NCBI GenBank assembly: GCA_000181795.3
Contig: CM012954.1
Location: forward strand, 16,054,609-16,118,608
Direction of reading: 5' to 3'
DNA from: Trichinella spiralis
Lineage: Eukaryota > Nematoda > Enoplea > Trichinellida > Trichinellidae
DNA: 64,000 nt
The notes beneath the pieces are model-generated. The model was not told where the DNA came from. It saw only the letters and a program-made list of their open reading frames with translations, and did not search any database. A program made the position numbers and the translations under genes. Of the stretch, positions 25,494 through 39,166 are shown in pieces (within the stretch, counting starts at the first letter, position 1; every line of letters starts with the position of its first letter).

Positions 25494-28400
25494 TTATACA
25501 TATATATATATATACTGTAAATTTTTCAGATATTTTGCGTCGTCATTTGCGAGAGCATGCAAATTGAAAAATCAAATTTCACCAATTAACCACAGTGTAA
25601 TTTCATTGATGCATCTCTCTATGCATCGTTGAGGTAAAAAGAAGAGCAAAATAGAGAGAAAGAGAAAGAGAAAAAGGTAGTGCATTTTATTATTCAAACG
25701 GTGTCGGATATCTGAAAATTGGGCAGGTAGTGCTGAGTGATGATGATCAAGGTGATTGTTCCATTGTGCAAATGGATCTCTTGGTCCGCGATCAGCGGAC
25801 AAAGTGTCCACCAGCTGCCATTCTGTTTCGGCGTGCCGGTGCACAGGTTGTTGTTGTCGACAGATGTGGTGTCAATTTTCGGGTTGTGGGCCCTTTGTCG
25901 GTTCTGCTCAATGGGGCGTAGTTTGATTCGGTCGACGATTAGCCATGCTTGGTCAAAGATTTAAGGATCGGGTCGACGACTTGGTCGGGTCGCACATCTG
26001 CGCTTTGAGCTAAGCCGACCGCGTCTCTTCTTCTTAAACTTAGCTTAGCATTTGCAAACACCGCTGCGGTTAATCTGATCAGCATTAGTGTTTTAGTTTG
26101 GTATGTTTGTTCCATTTGACCGGAGAGCTAGCTGATTAATCAACTTTGTGATGGCTTTCAACTCAAGCTTAATTTTCTTCTTCTCCTTCTTCTTCTTATT
26201 CTTGTAAATTTCATTTTCAATTTTGCATATTGAAAGTGAAAATCAATACCATCACTCCATTATTATTATTATTGTTGTTATTGCTATTATCTTTTGCTTC
26301 AAATCCCGCTGGATTTGAATTTCACTCTTTGCAATAGTAAAAGTAAGGTGGTTCGAGCTTGGTAAAAGCTTCGATAACGGTCTGCCCGGATAGCAGGATG
26401 CAATACTTTGCTTAATCAAGTGGAATTTTGAAAGCTGACGTTGACGAACCGTAACAATCCATTAGCAACAAAACAGACCGTCGTCGTCAGTCAATCAATC
26501 ACCAGGGCATGCTGATCACGTCTCAGATTGAAATAAATCATCGATCCATTCTAAGCTAGCATTGTAAAATTGACCCCAGTGCTTGGTCAACTGGGGACAT
26601 ATGGACAGTCTACGGCGGTCTGACGTAAAACGGTTGGTTCCTGGCTTGAACTCTTGCGTGAGCGGAAATGGTCACTACTGGTCACTATGGATCAAGCGTC
26701 CTGTCGATCAGCGACCTTTGTCAACGATCGAATTTCACCCATCAACCCCCATGAGAAATGAATGATCAGGAAAAATCACATCATCATCATACTCTCTATT
26801 TCTCTTATCAACCTCTTCACAACTGTAACTTCTTTTTCTGCACAGAATATTATTTATCCATATTATTATTTTCCATACAACATCATAAATAAGCATGTGG
26901 GGTGTGAAATGTTCATCTCCTTTGAAATATAATCTCAGCACTTATTATTATTCTTATCATCATATTAACAAATTATGTTTCAAATTTCTTTTTTTTTAAA
27001 TTAAAATTTCAACTCATCATAATAATATAAACAACAATAATGTATTAATTTGGTATTCCAAAAATCTGTGTGAATTGCTATTTAATTGGCCATTGTTTGT
27101 AATTAGGGTAGCTTTGTTTTGCCTGAAGTGTGACAGATTTTTGAGTGCTTCTTTGTAGACGATCAATTTTGCATAGAAATTTCATTTTAAATATTATTTC
27201 GTTTGAATTGATTATGAAATTATAAAAAAAGATTTCATTTAATCCATTTTTTGCAACAACAACTGTTAAACTAGTTACAATTTATGTTAGTTATGTTTTT
27301 AATGCTACAATACTGAGTTAATATTGATAATGAGTGACAATATTGATTTCAAAAATTATTGTTGCATCTTGTCGCTCGCTGTGTTGAAGTAGTAGAAATT
27401 TCAATTTGCCAGTTTCAAGTTGTCAAGTTATCTTCTTATGTAGCTGCTTAATGTGCATTGTGAGACACTTCAATTTTCTGTTTGACCACTTGCCGGTTGC
27501 TAACCATAACGACATTTGTCCATGCTGTGGCAGCTTTCAGACCAGCCAGACTTGCCCAATGTCAATACAAGCATACCGGAAGATTTGTAGCAAGTGGGGC
27601 ATTTTATCCGTCGGGTCAACAATGTCCAAGCTGGTCGGCAAACAGGCTAGCTGGTGTCGTTGCATGTGCAAAAGTGTCAGCGGCACTTTCCCCACGCTTG
27701 GATACAATTGATGGAAAAAAGCATCTCTGCTGACCTGTAACAGAACTGGACTTTTGGACTAGAATATAGCAAGTTGTGAAAATAAAAAAACTACCACCAG
27801 CAACAGCAACGCTGAGCTTATCAATTAGCAGTCAGTCAGCATTGTAATGCAGACGATCAGTCTATACATGGGTGGAAAAGACCGTGACCGATTTGATCAC
27901 TGTTGAATGATCAAAAGGGTGATGATCATCACTGTTGATTGACCTGTTCTGTCACTGTCATTGGGGGGGGTTATTATTATTTTTTTTGTCTTTTCAAGCT
28001 TTCTGTACATGTCAGCTACTGGACAAGCTTTTTTGATTTTGTGATATCCCCCTTTCTCCCTTCGTTCAGATTTTGTCGGCAACTTTCAGAGGGGTAAAAA
28101 TGTACACACACACATTAGCAGTTCAAAGAATTGGACATTTATCATTTCTGTTATTTGAAATTTAAGTTCATCCAAAACTTTTCAATGATGATGAAATTCT
28201 TTGGTGATATTAGTGTGCGTTGTTGTTTTTTTTAAAAGAAAATTTAAAATATCCATGAAGTTAATAAGCAAGAGAGAGCGAGAGAAGCTTTGTTTCTAAT
28301 TCTGTTTACGCTTAGATTCTCAGATGTGTGTGTGTGTTGTGTATGAGCAGTTAGTTGGCTAGTTGGTTATTAGCGGCAAACTAGGCCTGATGCCAGGTGC

Positions 28401-28916
28401 TTCGACGTGGCGCCATTTGTCTGAAGACAACGCGGCTGCCACTTGCGGTTTTCATTTTCAAGCATTGGATAGCTGAAGCAGGTGACGCTTGTAGACATGC
28501 GGGAACCGGTGCAGTGCCAGTCAGCCGCTAACGGCATCGTGTGTGTAGGTGTTGGCAGGCTGTAAGAATAACAACAAATGAATGTCATCGGTCTGGCGCC
28601 ACGATTGCCCGCAGATAGCGCCAGTCTGTCGCCAATTAATTGGCTAATCGACGCTTACTGTCGTCTTGTGAGAGAAGGGGAAAAAAGGTTGGCTTTTCGT
28701 TAATCGGTTGACAATAATTGGCGACCTGCTATTGCTAATTGCCAATTATTAAACGGCTTTCTTTCATTTTATCGCAGCAGTGCGCGCATGGTGCCGGTTT
28801 CAAATTTAACATTTTCTTTTTATCATAAATTGATTTTCATCACATCTACACTATCACAATTAATACTAATAGATTGTGTAATTTCAAAATGGGAGCAAAA
28901 CTTGGTTTTTATTTTT

Positions 28917-28922
28917 TTTATT
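28917..28922 (-). terminator. Polyadenylation signal AATAAA (DDR)
   Basis: AATAAA on the minus strand about 130 nt after the receptor stop codon. Confidence 0.5.
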
Positions 28923-29050
28923 TCTGCAAACAGTAACAACATGCACATGAATACTTTCATACATACCCACATTGTGTAATTTCATTTCTTATATAACAGA
29001 AAGAAAGGAAGCAAGGAAATAAATGATTGACTGACTGACTGAGAGATTGA

Positions 29051-32000
29051 TCAACAGCAATTGAAAAATGAAACAATATTGTTAAAGCTCGGCCTGCGAA
29101 AGTCATCTTTGTTCCAACATGTGCACATTAAATCGTACAATTCCGACGGACAACGGTCTGCTGGTGGTCGATCAAGCTTCACCAACAAGCTGTCGTTGTA
29201 ATAAATATATTGCAAATTTTCAATCACTTGTTGATCGTTCAGTTTGGCGAACGGTTGTTCACGGGCGAGTGTATAAATTTCCCAAAGAGTTACACCGTAC
29301 GCCCATACGTCGGTTTTTGAGCTGAACTTTCCCTGAATATGAAAAGCATGTAAATTTTGAGAATATTTTATTTGCAATTTTTATTATTCAATTTACCAGC
29401 AGAACACATTCCCAAGCCATCCAACGAATCGGTAGCACAAATCGACCTTCGATACGATAATAGTCGGATTGGTAAAGCGAACGAGCCATGCCGAAGTCGG
29501 CAATTTTGATCGTCAAATCTTGTCCGAGAAGACAATTTCTGGTGGCCAAATCTCTGTGGACCAAATTCAACGATTCCAAATATTGCATTCCATTTGCAAT
29601 TTGACGTGCAAATCGAAGCAACTGTTCACCACTGCAAAGAAAAGAAAAAAAACGTAGCTGTGCACATTAAAAATGGACTGACTGATCGGATTATTAATTA
29701 TTATTTTCTCGTTCTTCCAACGCCGGCCTCATACCTCAGTTGAGTAGCGTTATGATTTCTGAGATATTGGTTCAGATCACCGTTTTCCATGTGCTCGAAA
29801 ACGAGCAAGCACTGGTCTTGTTCAGCAATGACACCGAGCAGTTGGACAATGTTGACGTGGTTCAGTTTGGTCAGCAAGTGTAATTCTCGTTCGAAATCCC
29901 TCCACTGGTTGACGTCGGCATTGGAATTTCTTCGAGTTTTCACAGCCACTCGTTTCCAACTGCCGTCGTTGTTGTGCAGCCGACACAGGTGAACCTGAAC
30001 AACAGACAAATTGGTCAATTGGTAATGGAAATTTTTCTTCAATTCCACTTACTTCACCGAATTCACCTTCGCCTAATTTTTCTTGCAATTCCAGCGCCCC
30101 ACGTTGGAACATTGCACAACGCAGACCACCTCCACTTGTGGCCGCGTTGAAGAAATCTACAAACGACGTCGGTCGTCTGTCTTGACTCTCCACCGGCTCA
30201 CTGGTATTACCACCAGCAGCAGCGATGGTGGTGGTATTAGCGGATGTTGTGTGCTCGTCGTCGTTCGTCACGTCAGAGCTGGCATAATAGAGTGAATAGG
30301 CGAGTCGGTGTTTGTCGGAATCGAAAACAGCTTGTCGGCATGGCGCATTGTTGCCATTGCGACGGCGTTGTGCCGTACCCTGAGGCTCTGGCAACAGCGG
30401 TGCTGTTTGGTTGGAATTGATATCCGGATCTGCGTATTCGCTGTAATAGTAGGTGTCTTCTTCTTCGTCGTCCTCTTCGGACAAAGGGGACCGTTTCGAA
30501 TTATTATTCAACGGTCCGTTGACAGCGTACTGGACGCTCGTCTTGCCTGCCGTGATTCCCGACTTGAGATCTTTGGCCGACAATTGTTCCGGTCTGCTCA
30601 GAGCCCCGTAAGCGTAGAATGGTATCAGCGTGGGCGGAGGCGTGGTTTTCGCCTGACGTCTGCTCGAGCGGACCACGAACACGGCCAAGCCGACGGCGCC
30701 GGTCGCCACGACCACCAAAAGCACACCGAGCGACAAGGCGACGTATTCGGTTGGAATGACATCGTAGGTGAGAATTGCGACAGAAGACGAGGAACGTTTT
30801 GTAGACGGCGGTGATTTGTTCTGCTTTGGACCGGAGAAGATTTTGGCCGGTGCTGTGAATAGAAAGATAGAATTTAGCTAATGGGAGAGGAAAAAAAACC
30901 CACGAATGCTTGCTTTGCTTACTCGAATCGAATTCGATTTCACTGATCAACAGCCATTCGGCGGCGAAGAAAAGACGAATGTGCAAAATTTTCGCTGTCT
31001 GATGTTGTACAGGTATCACGATCCAACGAACACCTCTGCCGGAAGAGATTTCTCCACTGGGACTGTATTCCAATGGTTGGTGGTGTTCATGTTCTTGATC
31101 TTGGACAAAGAACAGTTGAGCGGCAGAGAATATGGCTACGGATTTTCGGTTGAAATGAGCACAGTGCAATTGGACAGAAGTGAAATTTCTCAGTTCGTTG
31201 AAAATGAATTTTATATCCAGCCAATGTCCGGTGAGTGACCGTCTCCAGCCGACCCATCGGAATGCTGATTCGGTGAATGGTTCAGTGCCGACTTGTCGGT
31301 CGTGCAGTTGACCAAGACCGCCAACTAGGGTACCGTTGGCCAGTTGCTCACCGTCGTACGATTCGTCAGCCAGATTGCGATCAGCACCTACATATCCTTG
31401 AGGCATTCTGTACTCAACAACTCGATCTACAAATGTAGTATTATTTATTCACGTTAACCAAGTGGTGTGGAGGAAGGATGGCTTTGTTTTCTTACCTGTG
31501 AAACTGCATCCGTACAATTCGAATCGAATGCACACTGTTCGTGTGTGTTCCGACCAAGGAATGATGCGCAATTTCGAGGCGACAAATGGGCTGTCGATTT
31601 CTCGTTTGACAGCGCTCGATGTATCATTGTTCCCTTGCAACACCTACAAATGGAAATTATATATTCTTTTGTCTTTTCAAGGGAACTGAATTGAATTGAT
31701 TTAAAAGCAATTGACAAAAAGAAGGCAATTTGTTTCCTTTTATATTGTATAAATTGTTGAGATGAGTGTAATTGGAATGCACAGAAAATCTGTTATGTAC
31801 ATCGATAGCATCGGGAATGAAAATTCATTTTCCAATTTTAAAGAGGATGAATGTGAAAATTAGTTGCAATGCTGATCTCTGGAGAAATAATTGTTTCTGG
31901 AAAAGAAGGCAGGCAAGAAGCGATGAATTTGTTCGAGCGAGACGGAATGCAAAATGTTTGTAAAACAGTAGGGCGATTTTGAATTATGATAAGCAATGGA

Positions 32001-33205
32001 CAGCCAAGCCGGATTCGCTAGTTATAATCGGTTTAACGATGGAAATTAATCGTCCTGTCAACTGATGACAAGCAGTTTTACGTGAAATCAGTGTCATCGT
32101 GGTTGTGTTCAACAACACCAATGTCCAAGGACAAGTTTGTCGTTTGGAGATTTGATTAATAAGCGAAAAGGAGAAAATTTTTTAATTGAAACAGGCTGTG
32201 TAAAAATTGTTACCTCTTGACCATGTTGGTTTCGATAGCGATACCAGCCGTGCATGCCTGGTCGCCAATATTCTACACTGTAGCCAGTGGTGAATTCTTG
32301 TCCCAAACCGTCACCGTATCGACCCTGCGTTTCAATCGCCGTAACAATGCGTGCCGCTCCCAGGTCCACCTGGATCCACTCGTGCACGTCCGGTCGAATT
32401 TGTCTTCTGGGACACCATGCACCACCAAGCTGTTCAGTACGGATTCTGTAAAAATGGGGAAAATGTATATTTTTTTTTGTACAAGCGTCGTTGGTGTGAA
32501 GTGGTCGAAAATGATAGCTAGTCAAGGAAGAAGCCTGCAAATAAGAGGAGGAGGAGGAGGGTCAATTTTATTTTTCGGCACCTCAGCCTTGCTGACCACC
32601 TGCTGGTCAGTTGAACGAAGACGCCCAATTTGGGCTGGACAATTGCTGACCCGATTGCCGTCTAGCACCTGAGCTTATGCGATTGTACGTCAAGCCACTT
32701 GAGCGATAAAGAAAGAAAATGAATGGAAAAGATGAAAAATTAATAAGTAGCGCCACGTTGCAATTTTATTGTCTCAATCTGAGTGGTAAGTTGATTCATT
32801 TTTCAGTTTATTTACTGTCGTTCAATTATTGCTCTAATGGCGGGGTAGGCTCTAGTGGGAAATTGGGCGAGGGGAAAAAATTCATCCTATTCGAACTGAA
32901 AAGCTTACCGCGCATTTTGAGGACCGACGCTGCTTTCGTCAAAGCTACTGCTAGCTGTCAAAGCTTCATCGGCTATTTCTCGAGATTCCATTCCAAGTGG
33001 CAAATGGCAGTCATCTTCACGAATGAATGAAAAAAGAAATATTTTAAATTAAACATTTCAAATATTTTTATATGAAAAGAGAAAAAAAATTAATAGAATT
33101 CACTGCATGCTTACCGAAATCGACCACACTTGATTTGACCACTTTTATGAACAACAACAACAGCAACGTCAGAAATAGAAATACGTTTTTATCGAAGCTG
33201 TTCAT
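29051..33205 (-). CDS. ddr: Discoidin domain receptor tyrosine kinase (DDR family)
   Basis: Collagen-binding receptor tyrosine kinase at the cell surface. In nematodes DDRs act in axon guidance and regeneration. Nine exons (5' to 3'): 33205-33115, 33014-32909, 32445-32214, 31643-31496, 31426-30923, 30852-30053, 29994-29735, 29631-29397 and 29332-29051; all phases agree, 885 aa. A signal peptide (1-25) precedes the discoidin domain, about 33-189 ([39 protein letters not shown]). The DS-like domain is at 193-360 ([25 protein letters not shown]) and the TM helix at about 398-421. An acidic Tyr-rich juxtamembrane region follows ([15 protein letters not shown]). The kinase has LGEGEFGE (620-627), Lys646, HRDLATRN (739-746), DFG (759-761), the DDR-type Tyr767-Tyr771-Tyr772 activation loop, and PIRWMAWE. 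No classic NPxY is obvious. Length matches mammalian DDRs. Confidence 0.96.
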
Positions 33206-34821
33206 TTTTATTGATGAACTGTTTTTTTTTGTTTTCTTCAAATAAAGCTGAAGTATATAAATAATTTATGACAGAAAAATGACAAACTGCTGCTTGCTGG
33301 TCAACGGTTCGACAAACGGGAGGAAGATTGTTCCAGTCAGGTGAGGACGGTTCGTGCCTGGGCTGCCAGTTCCACTTCGCGCCAATCATCATCAGCCGCT
33401 GTTGCTGATTCGTCAGTTTGATAAGCGTGCGTGAAAATGGCCGTGAAAATATATCGGAACCGCTAAACGCAGCGGTCAACATGGCGCCACGTCGCCCGCA
33501 TCGCAGATCGCTAATCGACCGTTGCTCACTTCACAGATCATCATGCTTATCGCTTGGTCAGACTGACCGGTGCATGGGGTGGGACTTTATGGCGCCGTGG
33601 CGAAAAAACTGAACATGAACTGAACACCAACTACCGATGGCCAATCAAATTGAACAATTGACCAAAAGCGGGAAATTGTTCATTCACTTGTATTTTTTTT
33701 GTTTTTTGGAAACATCCAATTTTAATTTTTAAATTTCAAACTAATCAAACGTCCAGGCTTGAGAAAAATCTCGCCAGATGGATTATTAATTTTTTTGCAA
33801 CAACACGGGATAAAAATAGCCACCTAATGCTGTTGAGTTGAGCAATACGTGGGCGAAGCTGCTTATTGTTCTTCAATTTTTTTTCATTTCTTTTTTCTTT
33901 GTTCAACAATCGAAAAGCCCCTATTTTCCACTTTTGAATTGCGACTTCCTCTGCGAGTTCAATGCAACCCTTTTTGTTTGCGAACGTTGCAATTTTAACA
34001 TTTAATTATTAAATATTTTTTTAATTTCATTTTTCAATTCTGATTTCAATTCAAAAATGACATGTATTTTGTTTCATTTTATTTCATTTGTAACAATTAT
34101 TTTCTTTTCTTTTCTTCATATTTATCTATTTATTTAATCTTAAATTAATTGTAAACTAGAACTGAAATCAGATTGATAGTTTTTGTGTAGTTTTTAGCAT
34201 TTGATTTGATCAGTTGTTGGTTGCACTGATCTGATATGAGAACAGTAGTAGTTCTAGTAGTAAACTTTTTGCTTTTATTCATCGGCTTGTGTGTGCTAAA
34301 AGTAGTTCTATTCTTCATTGATTAGTGTTGTAGAAAATTTTATAAATTTAAATGACAGCTTCTGCTATGTTAAATTTTTGGTTACAATTAGAGAAACAGT
34401 ATGTGAAGCTTTAAATATGCAAGTCCACATCAGCGTCCGTGTCTGGTCGAGCGACTGAAAAGCAATTTTTTTTACTTCTCTGTTCTTTGTTTGATTTTTA
34501 AAAATTAAGTGTTGTACAATTTTTCAAAAGAGCAGCAGATTTTTTTTTGATCATTCATTCGGTTTGTTATTGATGAATTGTTTCTTTGCTTATTTATTAT
34601 ATTGTTCAGAGAACAATTTTGATGTTTATGCAAATTGGAAAAAATTTTCTTTTCCTCTATTTGAGTTAAACGACAACATTGAGCAGTTGAAAAGCACTCA
34701 TTCTCAACAGGATTATTACGAGCTTTATCATTTTGCAAACGTTTCGGTGCTGCAGCACTAGCGAAACATTTTGTCAACCATGCGTGAATATCATCAATTT
34801 ATCAGATGCTTTGAAACAATT

Positions 34822-34847
34822 TAATAATAATAATAATAATAATAATA
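34822..34847. repeat. (AAT)n microsatellite
   Basis: About eight perfect TAA units. Confidence 0.85.
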
Positions 34848-34941
34848 TAAATTGACTCAGTGGCTTTTAAATTTTACAAAATTTCAATTCAAATACAAAC
34901 ATCTCTTTACGTCGACGTAATAAATGCATTTTGGATGAATG

Positions 34942-34966
34942 AATATATATATATATATATATATAT
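34942..34966. repeat. (AT)n microsatellite
   Basis: About twelve perfect AT units. Confidence 0.85.
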
Positions 34967-37900
34967 TTATGTTTTTTATTATCAATGCCCATCATTGTTT
35001 GAGGCATTGAAATTGGGTCGTATGATAAATTACAGCCGCACCTCCTTTTGGAATTTGTTCAAAATTTGCACTGCAAGCAAATTTATTGGCAATGGAATCT
35101 CTTTTTCCTTTCTTCTTCTATTACTGAAATAATAATCATATTATTCACCATTATCCATCTGTGATGGGCATTTTGTCTTCTTCTGCTACTATCTTCTGCC
35201 CCAAATTTTTGCACATTACTGTCATTACGGTCAATGCTCAATTTTTACACAGTTAGTTCAGATCATTGGATATACAAATGATTTTTTTGTTTTCTTTTTT
35301 TGGTTTTTGGCTATCTTACATTAATATAGAAAATGTTTGAAATTTTGCTTTGAAGCTGAGTGAATTAGTGTGAGACATTGAGTGAGTGAATAGTATTATT
35401 CTTAATTGAGAAAATTAAAAAAAAACATCTCCATTTCATGGTGAATTCAGGTTAAAGTGGCTTGCTTTGAATTTGAAAGTATTTAATTGAAATTTGGAGC
35501 TATATGCTTTTCTGCTTTGTTTGATTTTTGGGTTTACTTTATATTATTATGAAATAATATGAGTTTGATGGAAAAAATTATTTATTCTATTCAGTAATTG
35601 ACAATTGCAGATGATAATAATTTTTTGCTTTTGATTTTTGTACAAGAGTAGCAGTTGTTGCAACATGGAGTGGACGGATGATTGCTTTTTGTTGAAAGTA
35701 GTTGTTGTTTGTAGTAGTGAAATAGGGAAGTGGAAGAGGGAAATTGATTTCAAGCTTGTTGTTACTTGTCATCAGCAAGCTTGTCAGGATACACCGTGAG
35801 GGACAAAAGCAAGCCAAGAAAGCGCAGTTGGGAAATTTTCCATATTTGCATTTGGAATGAACCAATTTGTTCAATAGACGATTATCAATAGCGGTATAAA
35901 TGTGTGGAAAGATTATCACTGGAGAAAACATTCTTTTTGTTGAAGCATTTGGATGAGAAAGAATAGAATGAAGATGCTGCTCAGCTAAGGTCAGCAGAAT
36001 TTGCTTGTTCAGCTTTGTTAAGCTGCTCACTTGGTCTTTTGGTATTTTTGGTAAAGGTGCGCTGTTAGAGTAGCACATACGGCCGGCCGGCCGGCAGAAC
36101 AATAACTTCCGTCAGCTGAGGCCATCACAGCGCTCTGTTGTTGACTATTGAGCTTGCCACATGGACCCGCGTTGGCATTTCCCTCTCAAAATTTATTCCT
36201 TTACTGTACACATGTTGTTTACTGTTTTCCTTTGAAATTTGAAATCCAAACTATATCATGAAAAATGTATGATTAACAAAAAAAAATCATAAAGGTGCTT
36301 TGCAATCTTATTCACTACATATGTGTATTTTTTTGAATTTCTAGATATATTCCAAGAGAAATTTAAATTTTCAAAGGCAAAAGAATGTTGAATTGAAGAA
36401 TATGAATAAATTGGTGAACTGCATGTTTTTGGTTGTTGACAGCTTTAATAGTGGAATTGATTTATGAGAGAGAAAGAATGAAAAGAAAATGGTGAGTCTG
36501 ATTGATGCCTGTTTTCTTGTTTCTGATGATGCTATAATGATCATGGTGGTGAAATGCAATCAGTTGTTTATTCGTTATCATCTGCTGATTTAAACGACAT
36601 TTCATTGATTCTTAATATTGATATGACTTTGATATGGTCGATTGTTGTTCTTCAGCGTGATGTGGGCCTTTTACTAATGAATATTCTGCTAAATGACCAA
36701 TGCAATACCCTGACCTGAAGAACCTTGACTTTCTCATTTGCATTGCTTATTTTTATTTCAACAATAATCAATTCAACTTTGAAATCAATCTTCAAACTGA
36801 TAATTGATTGATTTTTCTTCTTCTTCTTCTTCTTTTTGTTTGGTTAATTTTTATTGTTGAATGCTTGTTCTGCAGATATAAAAAATAGCGTGGCAAAAAC
36901 ATTGGAACAAATGATACGGAACGGTGGTGTCGTTTTGTCATGGTGAATACTGCATGCTGAGTTTGGTTAAACGATCGTTTATTGTTTTCACACCAAGCCG
37001 ACGTGTCTGCACGGTCAGTATGTCGCAGGCCACTACTTGGTGTTATTGATGACCGCCTGTAAATTTTGCCAACTACTGCGGTGAGGGCCACTTTTTCCAT
37101 CGACCCGGCTCGCCTTGAACCGTCCAAACAGCCCAACTGCACCGCTGGCTGCTGAAGCCCTGCTGAGGTGAAGATGCGCGCCTCTTTGGCTCACATTTCT
37201 TTCTACAATGGATCGATTTGAAACGCCACTTGGTGGGACAAAACCACTGCACCGTTGGTCATCGGTGATAAACAATTTTTACAATTGGTCACTTTGACAA
37301 GGCGTGGACAGCTGAAACGACGATTCTGACACGATCACGTCTCGTCGACTTTCTCATAAATTTTCTTCCAGAAATTATGCATGCACATCAATTTCATTCG
37401 TTCAAGTATTATCCACATGTATCATTTAACATTTCAATGATAATTGCATTGGTAACATTAGGCGTAACATGAAAAATGTGATATATATGTTGCTTATTTA
37501 ATAGTGAAAATAACTCTCAAAATTTTAGTTTATAATGAAATTATTACATTTGTTTCGAAAATCGACTGTTCTTTCATATCCTTGAAAAATCGAATGGAAA
37601 CTATCAAAATCAAATGTATCTTTCATTCTTTTTATTTTATCAGTTTGTCATTTTAGAAAATTTGCATATCATTATTGTTAGCACGGTTCACTAGGACGAA
37701 AATGACCTCTTTTGCGATGTTTGTTTAGTTGCATTTGCATTCTTTTAATATGTCTGTTTGCACGCTGTTGAGTTTTCATTTCTTTCTCATTTGATTTTTA
37801 AGCAAGCTATTTTCCTAAAGGTAAGACTATTTTTTATGTATTTCTTTTGGTTTTTTTCATTGGTAGTTATTCTTTATTCTGTGAAAGAACCAAGAAAAAA

Positions 37901-38985
37901 GGATATTGTGTAAGGCATTATTGTAACTGATAATTTTGATCACTGATCGTTCACTGAAATGCATCCCAAATCTGACTAACATTCTGCTGAGGAGAGTTTT
38001 ATAACAACAAAATTATGAATCATATATATATATTTATATTTATACACTTTGTAAATCAACATACATGCTACTTTTGTGGAAATGTCTATTTTGCAATTCC
38101 ATTATTCTTTAAAAACCTACTTATTGCATTACTTATTATTCAATTCGTCCTTAAGCGTGGCGCGTGACTTTATGTATTTGTCTACTTTAAAAATTTTGCT
38201 ATTTTACCAAGAGTTTAGTTTTATGTATGTTCATTTGATTAGCTGCAGTTATTATTAGATTTAGAGCAAGAACTGTGTTTGGCATTTAACAAAATGAACT
38301 GCTATAATATTATTTTAAAATGATGCGCGTTACTGTGACAGGTGCATGATGTTGTCGTCATGTTTTTTAATGACAGCGTTGCCAGATGGCTCAGACTGCA
38401 GGCAGCTGCATTTAGCTTATTCACCATCATCAAATGCATATAATATAGCTGCAATATTTTACGCGCACAATTAATGCGGTATAAGTGTTGTAAAATGTAC
38501 AAATGTTGGACAGTTGAACGAAAAATCATCATATCAGAAATGAATTTTCTTATGGATAAAATTTATGAAGTCTTTCGTGTAAAATCATTCTATTGCTTGA
38601 TTTTATTATTTCATTTTTCAACTTCATCTTCTTGTGCGATACGAAACAAAAAGTTCTCTCAAAAATCATATCAACTTGATGATCAATTATGCATACTGTA
38701 CATAAAATTGATTATCATTTAAATTATTGTCGTAATTTTTTTACGCTTTATGATGCATGAAAATGGTGAAAAATTAGTCGAAAACACTTTCGAAAAGATT
38801 ATTTGTAATTAACAGTCACGAAATAAATTTCTTACAAGTGAACATTTTACTTAGACGTCCATTTGGCGTCGAGTGATGGAAAAAAGCAAATAATGAATTT
38901 CATTGCTTTTATCTTCTACTAGCATTTGAATATTTGATTCTTGAGCAGTTTAAATTTGGCTATGTTGTTCATTTTTAATCAATAT

Positions 38986-38991
38986 TTTATT
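38986..38991 (-). terminator. Polyadenylation signal AATAAA (LMX1)
   Basis: AATAAA on the minus strand about 175 nt past the stop codon. Confidence 0.45.
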
Positions 38992-39166
38992 CCGAATTTT
39001 AGTTTTTACCAAAGTAAACTTCAAAATTAATAACGACAGAGAAGTGTTAAGGGTATTGTGCAAGAATGGAATATAGGAAGATGTTTGCTTCTTGTTTTTC
39101 TTTTTTTTTCCCATGAACACAGGACACACTCAGACAGTCAGTTACATATATTAAGGATATGTAATG

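Larger units (their letters stand above)
25261..29050. other. Spacer between two convergent genes
   Basis: About 3.8 kb between the 3' ends of the phosphodiesterase (+) and the receptor kinase (-). It holds the AATAAA signals of both genes and several GC-richer pockets (25.7-26.0, 26.36-26.75, 27.48-27.73 and 28.36-28.68 kb). The first pocket is open on both strands. The last carries a composite GGCGCC element repeated upstream of the receptor gene. No known protein is recognised. Confidence 0.5.
33206..39166. other. Spacer upstream of DDR and downstream of LMX1
   Basis: About 6 kb. The first 400 nt form a GC-richer pocket with two GGCGCC boxes (33483, 33591) and probably hold the receptor promoter. 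Other GC-richer pockets lie near 36.08 kb (GGCCGGCC palindrome) and at 36.99-37.33 kb. Simple repeats occupy 34.82-34.97 kb. A 171-codon minus-strand frame at 35587-36102 matches no family I know. The rest is AT-rich with nothing recognised. Confidence 0.5.

Noticed and set aside
26351-26357. tRNA-like GGTTCGA box
   Set aside because: No A box, acceptor stem or anticodon arm can be placed around it.
35587-36102. 171-codon minus-strand open frame
   Set aside because: Composition follows AT-rich simple sequence, there is no known motif, and the frame opens in a GGCC repeat. Not supported as a gene.
37033-37275. 80-codon minus-strand frame in a GC-rich pocket
   Set aside because: No motif and no splice context; a second frame overlapping it on the same strand is equally open, as expected in GC-rich noncoding DNA.
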